Shown: positions 20,786 to 30,587 of the stretch, piece after piece
Layout: every line of letters begins with the position of its first letter
Position numbering within the stretch: the stretch's first letter is position 1
NCBI GenBank assembly: GCA_013002885.1
Contig: JABDLS010000090.1
Span: forward strand, 1-56,220
Reading direction: 5' to 3'
Length of the DNA stretch: 56,220 nucleotides
DNA from: Gemmatimonadota bacterium
Lineage (GTDB): Bacteria; Gemmatimonadota; Gemmatimonadetes; Longimicrobiales; Gaopeijiaceae
The notes under the pieces: model-generated
The model's input: the letters and a program-made list of their open reading frames with translations, nothing else
What the model was told of the DNA's origin: nothing
Database searches by the model: none
Made by a program: the position numbers and the translations under genes

Positions 20786-22555
20786 CTACGTCAGCCCGAC
20801 TCGAGGCAGCGTCTTCAGGAGTCCGACGGCCCCGGCCGCGCCGGCCCCGAGACAGACCACAGCCAGAAGCGTGTCGCCGTAGAGGAGGTATCCTGTGCCC
20901 AGGACGGCACCGTAGACGACCAGGCATCCCAGGAACCAGGCGAGGAAGGCCGCGGAGGGGTTGTCGCCCGACTCGGAGCCGCTCAGACCCAGGCCGGCGC
21001 CTTCCCAGCCCGAACCCATGGGGCGGATCCGCTCGTGGAACGCGATGAGGGTTTCGTCCGAAACCGGTGGTGTCATGAAGGTGACGACCACCCACCCAGC
21101 GGTCGTGACCAAAACACCGAGTACCAGTTGGATGGACGGATCGACAGGCGGTAGGCCGGTGAGGGGGTGGACGAGCTGGAAGTAGAGGGCCACGAGGAAG
21201 GAGATGACCATGGCCGCCAGCTCGCTCCAGGCGTTGATGCGCCACCAGAACCAGCGCAGAAGGAAGACGAGCCCGGTGCCGGCTCCGATCTGGAGGAGGA
21301 TCTGGAAGGCCTGCATGGCGTTTTGGAGCCATAGCGCAACGGCGCTGGCCGCGACGATTAGAGCCACGGTGGCGATCCGTCCCACGCGCACGTACGCGGC
21401 CTCGTCCTTGTCCGGGGCGATGAAGCGCCGGTACACGTCATCGACCATGTACGAAGCCCCCCAGTTGAGGTGGGTGCTGATGGTCGACATGTACGCGGCT
21501 GCCAGGGACGCCACCACCAGCCCCAGAAGGCCCGACGGGAGGAAGACGAGCATGGCGGGGTAGGCCAGATCGTGGCGGACGATGGACGGGTCCACGGCCG
21601 GGAAGGCGGCCTGGATGGAGTCCAGGGTCGGGTACACGATGAGGGAGGCCAGAGCGACGATGATCCACGGCCATGGGCGAAGGGCATAGTGGGCGACGTT
21701 GAACCAGAGCGTCGCTTTCATGGCGTGGCTCTCGTCCTTGGCGGCGAGCATCCGCTGGGCCACGTAACCGCCGCCACCAGGCTCGGCCCCGGGATACCAG
21801 GTGCTCCACCACTGCACCGCAATGGGGATGATGAACACGGTGGTTGCCGTCCTCCAGTCGGAGAAGTCCGGAAGGAGGCCGAGCTTGCCCTCGACACCGG
21901 GGTGGGTGAACAGCCCCACCATCCCGCCGACCTCCGGCTGGGCCAAGGCGTACCAGGCCGCGGCCAGCGACCCGACCATGGCGACGACGAAGAGGAGCAG
22001 ATCGGTGACCACGACCCCCCACAGGCCTGACGTCGCCGAGTAGAGCGCCGTGACGGTTCCTGCGATGAGGACGACCTCGTATTTCGACGCGCCGAGGAGA
22101 ACGCCACCGATCTTGATGGCGGCTAGGGTGACCGTCGCCATGATCATGCAGTTGAAGAAGACCCCGAGGTAGATCGCCCGGAATCCCCGGAGGAAGGCTG
22201 CCGGCTTGCCCGAGTAGCGCATCTCGTAGAAACCGATGTCCGTCATGATCCCCGATCGCCGCCAAAGCTTCGCGTAGAAGAAGACGGTGCACATACCGGT
22301 GATGACGAAGGCCCACCAGAGCCAGTTCTGGCTCACGCCGCCGGTTCGTACCAGGTCGGTGACGAGATTCGGGGTGTCGGTGGAGAACGTGGTCGCCACC
22401 ATGGACGTGCCCAGGAGCCACCATGGCATCGACCGGCCGCCGAGGAAGAACTCGCCGGTGGCCGATCCGGCGCGTCGGGCGAAGTAGAGCCCGGTCCCCA
22501 CCGCCAGGATCGCGTAGACGGCCATGACCGTCCAATCGAGGGTGGTCAGCTGCAT
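20786..22555 (-). CDS. Sodium:solute symporter family (SSS) transporter
   Basis: A 589-residue integral membrane protein starting at the ATG at 22555 (LTTLDWTVMAVYAILAVGTG follows the first Met and Gln). About 14-15 membrane segments are visible. The early segment EFFLGGRSMPWWLLGTSMVA and the Na+-site region with VASLAAAYMSTISTHLNWGA (about 385-404) are SSS hallmarks. It is probably coupled to the nucleotidyltransferase 31 bases upstream on the same strand, and both face the GH109-like/galactokinase pair. A sugar or sugar-derivative substrate is likely from context. SSS proteins also carry amino acids and organic acids, so this is not certain. Confidence 0.87.
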   Translation of the reverse strand: MQLTTLDWTVMAVYAILAVGTGLYFARRAGSATGEFFLGGRSMPWWLLGTSMVATTFSTDTPNLVTDLVRTGGVSQNWLWWAFVITGMCTVFFYAKLWRRSGIMTDIGFYEMRYSGKPAAFLRGFRAIYLGVFFNCMIMATVTLAAIKIGGVLLGASKYEVVLIAGTVTALYSATSGLWGVVVTDLLLFVVAMVGSLAAAWYALAQPEVGGMVGLFTHPGVEGKLGLLPDFSDWRTATTVFIIPIAVQWWSTWYPGAEPGGGGYVAQRMLAAKDESHAMKATLWFNVAHYALRPWPWIIVALASLIVYPTLDSIQAAFPAVDPSIVRHDLAYPAMLVFLPSGLLGLVVASLAAAYMSTISTHLNWGASYMVDDVYRRFIAPDKDEAAYVRVGRIATVALIVAASAVALWLQNAMQAFQILLQIGAGTGLVFLLRWFWWRINAWSELAAMVISFLVALYFQLVHPLTGLPPVDPSIQLVLGVLVTTAGWVVVTFMTPPVSDETLIAFHERIRPMGSGWEGAGLGLSGSESGDNPSAAFLAWFLGCLVVYGAVLGTGYLLYGDTLLAVVCLGAGAAGAVGLLKTLPRVGLT

Positions 22556-22586
22556 GGAGGCGCTCCCGTGGAGGTCGACCTGGGCC

Positions 22587-23558
22587 TCATGGCCGGGGCA
22601 TCCGGGCCAGGGTGTCGGCGAGGCGCTCGGGATATGCACCGGAGGCGACCCGAACCCGCAGTATCGCCTGCGACCTGTCGCGGTCCGCGGCGTGGGTGAC
22701 TCCGAACCAGTTGTCCGGTGCACCAAGGACCTTCACCCGAGTCGCGCCGAGTTGGATCTGGGCGTTGACCGTCGTTGAAAGGAAGCACTCGGCCTCTGTG
22801 TCGGCTCCCCGATACTCGAGAAACCGCCTGAACTGTCGGTGGAGCAGGTCGATGACCGGCTGCGTGAAGCCCCAGAGGTTCATGGACACCATTTCCTGGC
22901 CGGAGAGCTCTACCGGTGCCCCGTCTGTGGTGCGACCGGTGATCCACCCGTCGTTCTTCTGGACGTTCTGAACCTCCGTTACGCGCTCCAGGTGGTCGAG
23001 CTTACCCAGGACGCAGACCCCCCGGGCCACGCCGCCGGCGCCGGAGAGGGTGGTCTCGAGGTTGTAGCCTACGAGGGCTGCCTCCGTGGGAATGGGGTCC
23101 GACGACAGGAAGTCGTGCAGCAGCTGAAAGGCCCCAGGCCCGTAGAGGTCGTCCGCATTGCACACCCCGAACGGCGCATCCACCACTGCAGCGGCGCAGA
23201 GGACGGCGTGGGCGGTCCCCCACGGCTTCACCCTCTCGGGTGGAGCTCGAAAGCCCTCAGGGAGGAGGTCGAGCTCCTGACAGACGAAGTGGGTGGGGAA
23301 GGTCGAACCGATGACCCGATCGACATGTCGGCGCACGTCTTCGAGGATCTCGCGCCGAACGACGAACGTCACCGAACCGAACCCCGCTCGGGCAGCGTCG
23401 AAGACGTTGAAGTCCATGATGGCTTCACCGCCCGGGCCGAGGGGGTCCAGCTGTTTAAGGCGACCGTACCGGGTGGACAGCCCGGCGGCCAGGACAACGA
23501 GAGATGGGGTCAAGGGGACGACGGTGGGTTTCGGGTCGGGGGACGACCGAATCTGCAC
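22587..23558 (-). CDS. Sugar-1-phosphate nucleotidyltransferase-like protein
   Basis: A 323-residue NTP-transferase fold protein starting at GTG. The nucleotide-binding start is VVLAAGLSTRYGRLKQLDPL (22-41), followed by GGEAIMDFNVFDAARAGF. The substrate and metal region PWGTAHAVL and FGVCNADDLYG, with a DD pair for Mg2+, and the late NWFGVT motif match a widespread but poorly characterised subgroup. It would convert a sugar 1-phosphate to an NDP-sugar. It is upstream of and cotranscribed with the Na+ symporter, and lies near a galactokinase-family gene, which could supply its substrate. Start choice is uncertain, as an in-frame TTG 45 bases later is nearer the conserved domain. Confidence 0.78.
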   Translation of the reverse strand: MQIRSSPDPKPTVVPLTPSLVVLAAGLSTRYGRLKQLDPLGPGGEAIMDFNVFDAARAGFGSVTFVVRREILEDVRRHVDRVIGSTFPTHFVCQELDLLPEGFRAPPERVKPWGTAHAVLCAAAVVDAPFGVCNADDLYGPGAFQLLHDFLSSDPIPTEAALVGYNLETTLSGAGGVARGVCVLGKLDHLERVTEVQNVQKNDGWITGRTTDGAPVELSGQEMVSMNLWGFTQPVIDLLHRQFRRFLEYRGADTEAECFLSTTVNAQIQLGATRVKVLGAPDNWFGVTHAADRDRSQAILRVRVASGAYPERLADTLARMPRP

Positions 23559-23614
23559 GAGCGGGACGCCGGATGCGAGGGTTCTGACGGGGTGGCCGCC
23601 AGCGGCTCCATTGG

Positions 23615-23627
23615 TTATTCATATTTC

Positions 23628-23635
<8 letters not shown>
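23615..23635. promoter_or_regulatory. AT-rich dyad overlapping the proB start, possible ARG box-like operator
   Basis: TTATTCAT (23615-23622), spacer ATTTC, ATGCATAA (23628-23635): an inverted repeat with one mismatch. It stands out as an AT-rich island in very GC-rich DNA and resembles ArgR-type ARG boxes. The right arm includes the proposed proB ATG. It lies between divergent nucleotidyltransferase and proB genes. Confidence 0.4.
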
Positions 23636-24803
<1,168 letters not shown>

Positions 24804-24810
24804 AAGCATC

Positions 24811-26091
24811 ATGAGTACGATGACCAAGACCGATGTCACCGAGACCATCGTCGCCATGGCACGGGCCGCCCGCCGGTCCGCGCTGGCTCTGGCGCGTTCC
24901 ACGTCCGGCGAGAGGCGAGCGGCTCTCCACACCATCGCCGATGCCGTCGATGCGGCCTCGCCTGACATCGTAGTCGCCAATGCCATGGATCTGGCCGCTG
25001 CCGACGAGGTGGGTATCACCGGAGCCATGCGCAACCGTCTCGAGCTCGACGCCGGGGGTGTGGCGAAGCTCGCCGGCGCCATCCGTGAGGTCGCGGATCA
25101 GCCCGACCCGCTCGGGGGCATCGAAGACGTGCAGGTCAGGCCCAACGGCCTCCGCGTAGGGCGGATGCGGATCCCCCTGGGCGTGGTGGCGATGATCTAT
25201 GAAAGCCGGCCCAACGTCACCGCCGACGCCGCGGCCCTCTGTTTGAAGGCGGGCAACGCCGTGGTGCTTCGCGGTGGGTCCGAAGCCATCCACTCCAACC
25301 GTGCGATCGCCGAGGCCATCCGGCGGGGGCTTGCAGCCTCCGCGCTTCCCACGGAGTCCGTCCAGCTCATCGGTGTCACCGACCGGTCGGCCATCGACGT
25401 GTTGCTCCAGCAGGAGGAGTGGATCGACCTCGTGATCCCCAGGGGCGGGGAGGGGCTCATCCGAGCCGTCACGGAGAAGAGCCGGATTCCCGTACTTCAG
25501 CACTACAAGGGTGTCTGCCACGTCGTCCTCGACGCCACGGCGCCCCTGGAACGGGCCGTGGAGATCGTCCACAACGCCAAGGTCCAGAGGCCCGGTGTGT
25601 GCAACGCAGCGGAGACGCTCCTGGTCCATGAAGGGGCAGCCGAGCGGCTGTTGCCCGCCGTCGCGACGAGGCTCTCAGCCGACGGGGTCGAGCTCCGGGG
25701 ATGCCCTCGAACCAGGGAGATCCTCGCCGAATTCGACGTGGCGCCCGCCACCGATGAGGACTGGGAGGCCGAGTACCTCGACCTCGTTCTCGCCGTCCGG
25801 GTCGTCTCGGACCTGGAAGCGGCCATCGCTCACATCGCCAGGTACGGCTCCAACCACACGGAAGCCATCGTCAGTGACGATGACGACAGCATCGATGCCT
25901 TCGTCAGCGCCATCCAGTCATCGACGGTGGTCGTGAACGCCAGTACACGCTTCGCCGACGGGGGTGAGCTGGGTCTGGGAGCGGAGATCGGGATCTCCAC
26001 GTCGAAGCTGCACGCGTACGGGCCCATGGGTGCGAACGAGCTCACGACGCAGAAGTTCGTCGTGGTCGGGCAAGGGCAAGTCAGGCGCTAG
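24811..26091 (+). CDS. proA: Gamma-glutamyl phosphate reductase
   Basis: A 426-residue aldehyde dehydrogenase-fold enzyme that reduces gamma-glutamyl phosphate with NADPH, the second step of proline synthesis. The conserved IPLGVVAMIYESRPNVT and KAGNAVVLRGGSEA are present. The catalytic cysteine is C264, in VQRPGVCNAAETLLV. The C-terminal FADGGELGLGAEIGISTSK is intact. It follows proB by 7 bases, so the two form a standard proBA operon, and it ends 13 bases from a convergent gene. Confidence 0.95.
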   Translation: MSTMTKTDVTETIVAMARAARRSALALARSTSGERRAALHTIADAVDAASPDIVVANAMDLAAADEVGITGAMRNRLELDAGGVAKLAGAIREVADQPDPLGGIEDVQVRPNGLRVGRMRIPLGVVAMIYESRPNVTADAAALCLKAGNAVVLRGGSEAIHSNRAIAEAIRRGLAASALPTESVQLIGVTDRSAIDVLLQQEEWIDLVIPRGGEGLIRAVTEKSRIPVLQHYKGVCHVVLDATAPLERAVEIVHNAKVQRPGVCNAAETLLVHEGAAERLLPAVATRLSADGVELRGCPRTREILAEFDVAPATDEDWEAEYLDLVLAVRVVSDLEAAIAHIARYGSNHTEAIVSDDDDSIDAFVSAIQSSTVVVNASTRFADGGELGLGAEIGISTSKLHAYGPMGANELTTQKFVVVGQGQVRR

Positions 26092-26104
26092 GTACGGCAG
26101 CCGG

Positions 26105-27730
26105 CTACCTGCCCACCCCGGCGTACGCCACGCCCGTGAGGTCGGCGATCTCCTTCTTCCAGGTCGTGAGGTCGTCTCGGTTGAAGTCGGCGAGTCGCTC
26201 GTGCCCGCACGCCCGAGCCAGGACCTTCATGAGCTCGGTGGTGGCGCCGAACCATCGCTCGAGTCGCCCAGCCGACTCCTCCACGACGAGGCGCTGGCGG
26301 AGGTGCTTCTTCTGCGTGGCGATCCCCACTGGGCAGTTGTTCGTGTGGCAGGCCCGCATTCCCAAACAGCCGATGGCCTGGAGGGCGCTGTTGGCCACCG
26401 CGACGCCGTCCGCCCCGAGTGCCATCGCCTTCACGAAGTCCGCCTCGGTTCTCAGCCCACCGGTGATGATGAGCGTCACATGTGCGGCATCGAGGCTGTC
26501 CAGATGGCGACGCGCCCGGGCCAGCGCCGCCATGGTGGGAATGGAGATGTTCTCCTTGAAGACGTCGGGTGCGGCCCCGGTGGCGCCACCCCTCCCGTCG
26601 AGTATGACGTAGTCGCAGCCCACCTCCATGGCGAAGTCCAGATCCCGCTCGATGTGCTGAGCGGACAGCTTGAAGCCGATCGGTATGCCTCCGGAGGCCT
26701 CACGGACGGAGTCGGCGACACCCCGGAAGTCGGCCGAGGTCACCAGATCGGGGAAGGTGGGAGGACTCACCGCCGGCGTACCTTCCTCCAGCCCCCTGAC
26801 CTCGGCGATCTTGCCCACCACCTTCTCCCCCGGCAGATGCCCGCCGGTACCCGTCTTTGCTCCCTGGCCGCCCTTGAAGTGGAAGGCCTGGCAGCGGGCC
26901 GCCTTGTCCACGCTCCATCCGAATCGCGCAGAGGCGAGCTCGTAGAAGTAACGGCTGTTCGCCTCCTGCTCTTCGGGAAGCATCCCACCTTCGCCCGAGC
27001 AGATCCCCGTTCCTGCCAGCTCCGCGCCACGCGAAAGCGCGATCTTCGCCTCTTCCGAGAGAGCTCCGAAGCTCATGTCGCTCACAAAGAGGGGGATCGC
27101 GAGGCGCAGTGGCCTTTCCGCCTGGGGGCCGATGACCAGCTCAGTATCGACGTCGGCATCGTCGGCAAGGGGACGCGTCGCCAGCTGAGCTGTGAGGAGT
27201 TGGATGTCACTCCAACGGGGAAGCTCCACGAGGGGCACACCCATGGCCGAGACCGGTCCGTGATGGCCCGTACGCTCCAGCCCATCCCGGGCCAGAGACT
27301 GGATGTAGCCGTTGTAGGGCTCTTCGTCGGCGCCGTGGACGTCCTGGTAGGTGCCGAGGTACGCGTCCCGGTCGTAGGGCTGCGGATTATCCTCGGCGAA
27401 GGCCTCGACTTCGGATTCATCGACCCACACCGCGTCGGCTTCCAGGTCGACTTCGGCGGTGAAGGCGTGGAGGGCCTCGTCGTTGTTGTACTCGCTGACG
27501 CCGGTGTCGTAGCGGTAGTCCCAACCGTGGACACCGCAAATGAGGTTCTCTCCGTCGATGTGGCCGTCGGCGAGCAGGGCCCCGCGATGATGACACCGGC
27601 CGTACATCACCGAGACCCGGTCGTCGTGGCGGACCAAGACGAGGTCCACGTTCGCGACGAGAGCGTAAGCGGGCGAGCGGTCTTCGAGCTCGCTCCAGGT
27701 CGCGATCTTCACGCGGTTCTTCGAGATCAT
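26105..27730 (-). CDS. FMN-binding glutamate synthase-like protein with N-terminal Rieske domain
   Basis: A 541-residue fusion. The Rieske [2Fe-2S] domain has ligands C46, H48, C65 and H68 (YGRCHHRGALLADG and LICGVHGW). From about residue 165 it is the FMN-binding central domain of glutamate synthase, with GGQGAKTGTGGHLPG and the [3Fe-4S]-type cysteines of GCLGMRACHTNNCPVGIATQ. There is no glutaminase domain and no NAD(P)H domain, so it is not a normal GltB. Electrons would enter through the Rieske centre. The start is the ATG at 27730; a GTG at 27742 is possible, and the frame upstream of that overlaps the divergent gene and is not conserved-looking. Glutamate-related chemistry next to proBA is suggestive but unproven. 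Confidence 0.82.
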   Translation of the reverse strand: MISKNRVKIATWSELEDRSPAYALVANVDLVLVRHDDRVSVMYGRCHHRGALLADGHIDGENLICGVHGWDYRYDTGVSEYNNDEALHAFTAEVDLEADAVWVDESEVEAFAEDNPQPYDRDAYLGTYQDVHGADEEPYNGYIQSLARDGLERTGHHGPVSAMGVPLVELPRWSDIQLLTAQLATRPLADDADVDTELVIGPQAERPLRLAIPLFVSDMSFGALSEEAKIALSRGAELAGTGICSGEGGMLPEEQEANSRYFYELASARFGWSVDKAARCQAFHFKGGQGAKTGTGGHLPGEKVVGKIAEVRGLEEGTPAVSPPTFPDLVTSADFRGVADSVREASGGIPIGFKLSAQHIERDLDFAMEVGCDYVILDGRGGATGAAPDVFKENISIPTMAALARARRHLDSLDAAHVTLIITGGLRTEADFVKAMALGADGVAVANSALQAIGCLGMRACHTNNCPVGIATQKKHLRQRLVVEESAGRLERWFGATTELMKVLARACGHERLADFNRDDLTTWKKEIADLTGVAYAGVGR

Positions 27731-27844
27731 CGGGAGATTCACGTCGGACTCCAGCGGGGTTTGTACGAGATGGACCCGGCAGGGTAGCCAGACGGAAGGG
27801 GTCCCGGCTACCCGACGGAAGCCATCGGCCGGGACCTCCGGCAC

Positions 27845-27874
27845 GTTGTTACAAAAGGCCCGTGAGTCGTTACA
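27845..27874. promoter_or_regulatory. Direct repeat in a divergent promoter region
   Basis: GTTGTTACA (27845-27853) and GTCGTTACA (27866-27874) repeat with a 21-bp period, two helical turns, in the 250-base gap between the Rieske-glutamate synthase gene and the VTT gene. On the minus strand each reads TGTAAC. This fits binding of a regulator to one face of the DNA or paired -35-like elements. Confidence 0.4.
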
Positions 27875-27980
27875 CACCGAGTACGTCGATCGGTCGACAG
27901 AGGATCCGGTAGGCCAACAGTACCCTTCCATCGTGCGGCGGCGAGAACCGCCCCGCGGAACCAAGCGATCGGAGGAACGG

Positions 27981-28469
27981 ATGCTGGAGATACTGGGTGG
28001 ACTCGTAGTGGCGACTGCGGTGAGTGGGGTTTTGCCCATCGTCAACGCCGAACTGCTCGTCGTGACGGCAGCCGCGGCGCTACCTGCCGTCGGCGTTCCC
28101 CTTGTGGCCATCGCGTCGACGGTGGGGCAGATGAGTACGAAGTTCTCGCTCTTCGCCGTCGCCCGTTGGGCCCCGAGCCGGCTGCCGGTGAAAGCTCGTC
28201 GTGCCCTCGACCGGGCCGCCCGACCTCTGGAGCAGCGAGACGGGGCGGTGTCGTCACTCGTTTTCGCCAGCGCGGCCACGGGCATCCCGCCCTTCTACGG
28301 CGTGAGTCTGGCGGCTGGGGCACTCGGCGTGAAGCCGGTGAGTTTCCTGGCTACCGGCTCCCTCGGTCGCCTGGCTCGGTTCGCCGTCCTCGCATGGCTG
28401 GGACAGCGGGTCGGGTCGGAGGCTCTCGAGATGTTCGCCGGTGTCATTCCCGCCGTGGTTGGAGGGTGA
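27981..28469 (+). CDS. Small VTT/DedA-like membrane protein
   Basis: A 162-residue protein starting at an ATG preceded by GGAGGAACGG. Hydrophobic segments lie at about 3-25, 35-57, 92-115 and 125-150. The central part (STVGQMSTKFSLFAVARWAP and then GIPPFYGVSLAAGALGV) resembles the SNARE-associated/VTT fold of DedA and YqaA proteins, including the G-x-P-P-F/x-Y turn. It is shorter than DedA (about 200 residues). It is followed 4 bases later by a phospholipase D-like gene, so a role in lipid movement or membrane homeostasis is plausible. Family call by motif only. Confidence 0.65.
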   Translation: MLEILGGLVVATAVSGVLPIVNAELLVVTAAAALPAVGVPLVAIASTVGQMSTKFSLFAVARWAPSRLPVKARRALDRAARPLEQRDGAVSSLVFASAATGIPPFYGVSLAAGALGVKPVSFLATGSLGRLARFAVLAWLGQRVGSEALEMFAGVIPAVVGG

Positions 28470-28473
28470 CGCC

Positions 28474-29568
28474 GTGAAGATCGAACTGCTCGTTGGCGCT
28501 GATGAGTTCTGGGAGCGCATGCGTGAGGATCTCGTCGGCGCTCGTGACTCGGCCTACATCCAGACCTTCTCCTTCGAAGGCGATCGGGTGGGCATCAGAT
28601 TGGGCCGTGCCCTCCGCGATTCGACGGCCAAGGACCGTCGTCTCCTCGTGGACAGCTACAGTCGCCTCTACCACAGCGACCGGGTCATTCCTGGCCCTTC
28701 GTGGAGAGATCGGAGCCTGCGTCGAGAGGTGAAGCTGACCCACCGCTGGATCGCGCGACTCCGGGAGGACGAGGTGGGTGTCCGCTTCGGCAACCCTCTC
28801 GGCCCGTCGCCCCTTCGCCTGGTGCGGCGGAGCCACAAGAAACTGGCGGCCTTCGATGGCCGCGTGGTCTACCTGGGCGGGATCAACTTCTCCGACCACA
28901 ACTTCGCGTGGCACGACATGATGCTGCGCGTCGAGTCGCCGGAGCTGGCTGAGCTGGCCGCCGAAGACTTCCGCTCGTCGTGGGAGGGTCGCCCGACGGC
29001 CTTCGATCGGGAGGTCGGGTCGCTTCGACTCATCTCTCTCAACGGGCGCGGCAACCGTGCCGGCTTCCAACCCGTCATCGAAGCCATCGACCAGGCGCGA
29101 TATACGATTGACGTGGTGAGCGCCTACCTGTCCCACCCCTTCACCGACTTCCTCGCTCGCGCCCGACGCAGGGGCGTACGGGTGCGGGTCCTCATGCCCG
29201 GCGAGAACAACAAGTCCAACCTCGCCCGTCACATCCTGGAGAGAGCGGTGCGCGGGGGCTTCGAGGTACTTCGGTACCCGGGTGGCATGAGCCACATGAA
29301 GGCGATGACCGTCGACGGAGAGCTCCTCGTCATGGGCTCCAGCAACTTCGACTTCATGAGTTACCACATCCTCGAAGAGCATGTGGTCATGACACGCGAT
29401 CGGGCTCTCGTGGATGCCTACATGGACCGGGTGTGGAGACCCGACGCGGCTTCCGCCCACGTCGAGCCCGTGCGCTCGAGCATCGGCACCCGTCTCGGCG
29501 ACCTGGCGGTGCGCATCGGCGCCGCCGTCGCCTCCTCACTCGCTTTGACTCAAGGAGAAACGACATGA
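28474..29568 (+). CDS. Phospholipase D-like protein, cardiolipin synthase type
   Basis: A 364-residue protein starting at GTG, with GGAGGG eight bases upstream. Two HKD motifs are present: H121-K123-D128 (SHKKLAAFDGRVVYLGGINF) and H274-K276-D281 (SHMKAMTVDGELLVMGSSNF). This is the catalytic pair of phosphatidyl transferases such as cardiolipin synthase. It lacks the two N-terminal membrane helices of ClsA, so it resembles the soluble or peripherally bound ClsB type. It lies 4 bases after a VTT membrane protein and overlaps a secreted TPR-like gene (ATGA), indicating one operon. It could also act as a phospholipase. Confidence 0.85.
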   Translation: MKIELLVGADEFWERMREDLVGARDSAYIQTFSFEGDRVGIRLGRALRDSTAKDRRLLVDSYSRLYHSDRVIPGPSWRDRSLRREVKLTHRWIARLREDEVGVRFGNPLGPSPLRLVRRSHKKLAAFDGRVVYLGGINFSDHNFAWHDMMLRVESPELAELAAEDFRSSWEGRPTAFDREVGSLRLISLNGRGNRAGFQPVIEAIDQARYTIDVVSAYLSHPFTDFLARARRRGVRVRVLMPGENNKSNLARHILERAVRGGFEVLRYPGGMSHMKAMTVDGELLVMGSSNFDFMSYHILEEHVVMTRDRALVDAYMDRVWRPDAASAHVEPVRSSIGTRLGDLAVRIGAAVASSLALTQGETT

Positions 29569-30374
29569 GAACGCATACGACATATCGACGCCCGACCGCT
29601 GAACGCCGCGGCGTCACGATCCTCTTCACCGCGGCACTGGCCGCTGTGGGCGGAGCCTCGCCGGCGAGCACGACACCGGCTGCCGCCCAGGAGGTGACCG
29701 TGTACGGCGTGGCGGCCGTGGGGGGCGCGGCCGGCCGGCTGGCCCGGCCCGACAAGCCCGCCTGGGTGGTGGGCGACGTTCCGGATACGGTCTGGATTCT
29801 CGTCGAGATGTCGGTGGGTCGTGACGATGAGGACGAAAGCAAGACGATCCTGAGGGAGGCCGAACGCCTCGCGCGTGAGGCCGTGGTCGGAAACGAGGAC
29901 AACATCGGGCGCCGCTTCGCGCTGGCCGCGGTGCTGGGCATGCGTACGGACATCGAGGGAGGGCGAACGAAGGTGGGCGTCGCTTCCGACCTCCACGACG
30001 AGCTCGGTGTCGTCCTCGAGCTGGATCCAGAGCACACACGGGCCAGGTACATGATGGGCCGCCTCCACGCCGGCGTGCGGCGGATGGGCGGTGTCACCCG
30101 CTGGCTAGCCACCAACCTCCTCGGAGGCTCGACGCTCAAGCAGGCAACGTGGGAAGAGGCCGAGCGGCACCTGGCGTTCGCCGAGGAGCACGCTCCAGAG
30201 GTGCCGGACCACCACCTTCAGCTCGCCCGGCTCTACGTCGATACTGGCCGTCCGGACCTCGCCGAACGAGAGACCCGTCACGTTCTGAAGATGTCGGCCC
30301 GTTCTCCATTGGAGCGAGTGGCCCTGTCCGAGGCCGAGGAGTTGGCCTCGGAGCTGGGGCTGGCGAGTCGCTGA
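29565..30374 (+). CDS. Secreted TPR-like protein
   Basis: A 269-residue protein. It has an N-terminal signal peptide, with a basic start, the hydrophobic ILFTAALAAVGGAS and probable cleavage near TPAAAQE (about residue 42). Helical repeat-like segments follow: residues 90-130 contain EAERLAREAVV and NIGRRFALAAVLGM, and later parts contain LELDPEHTRARYMMGRLHAG and HHLQLARLYVDTGRPDLAER, which fit TPR units. It should be periplasmic and serve as a protein-binding scaffold. Its start overlaps the stop of the phospholipase D-like gene and has AAGGAGA upstream. Confidence 0.75.
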   Translation: MRTHTTYRRPTAERRGVTILFTAALAAVGGASPASTTPAAAQEVTVYGVAAVGGAAGRLARPDKPAWVVGDVPDTVWILVEMSVGRDDEDESKTILREAERLAREAVVGNEDNIGRRFALAAVLGMRTDIEGGRTKVGVASDLHDELGVVLELDPEHTRARYMMGRLHAGVRRMGGVTRWLATNLLGGSTLKQATWEEAERHLAFAEEHAPEVPDHHLQLARLYVDTGRPDLAERETRHVLKMSARSPLERVALSEAEELASELGLASR

Positions 30375-30587
30375 CTACACGACGTGTGCAAGGGGAGGAG
30401 AGGAAATGGTAGGAGTGGCGGTGGTGTTGGGACCGGCAGGAGCCGACGAGTCCGGTGGCGGTGAAGGGCGGATGGATGGGACGCCGAGCCGAAACTTCAC
30501 CGTCATTGGCTTCGTCGGGTCGGAAGGAGCGGCCGCCTGGGTGGCGGCGAAGGGGAACCTCGGAGGTCACAGGGGTCGTATAGGACC

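Noticed and set aside
22839-23627. Extension of the proB frame upstream by more than 260 codons.
   Set aside because: It runs antisense through the nucleotidyltransferase gene and has no family signal; proB begins at 23628 or possibly the GTG at 23592.
27731-28285. N-terminal extension of the Rieske-glutamate synthase frame.
   Set aside because: It lies antisense to the VTT gene and reads as Ser/Arg/Pro-rich non-coding sequence; the Rieske domain begins after 27730.
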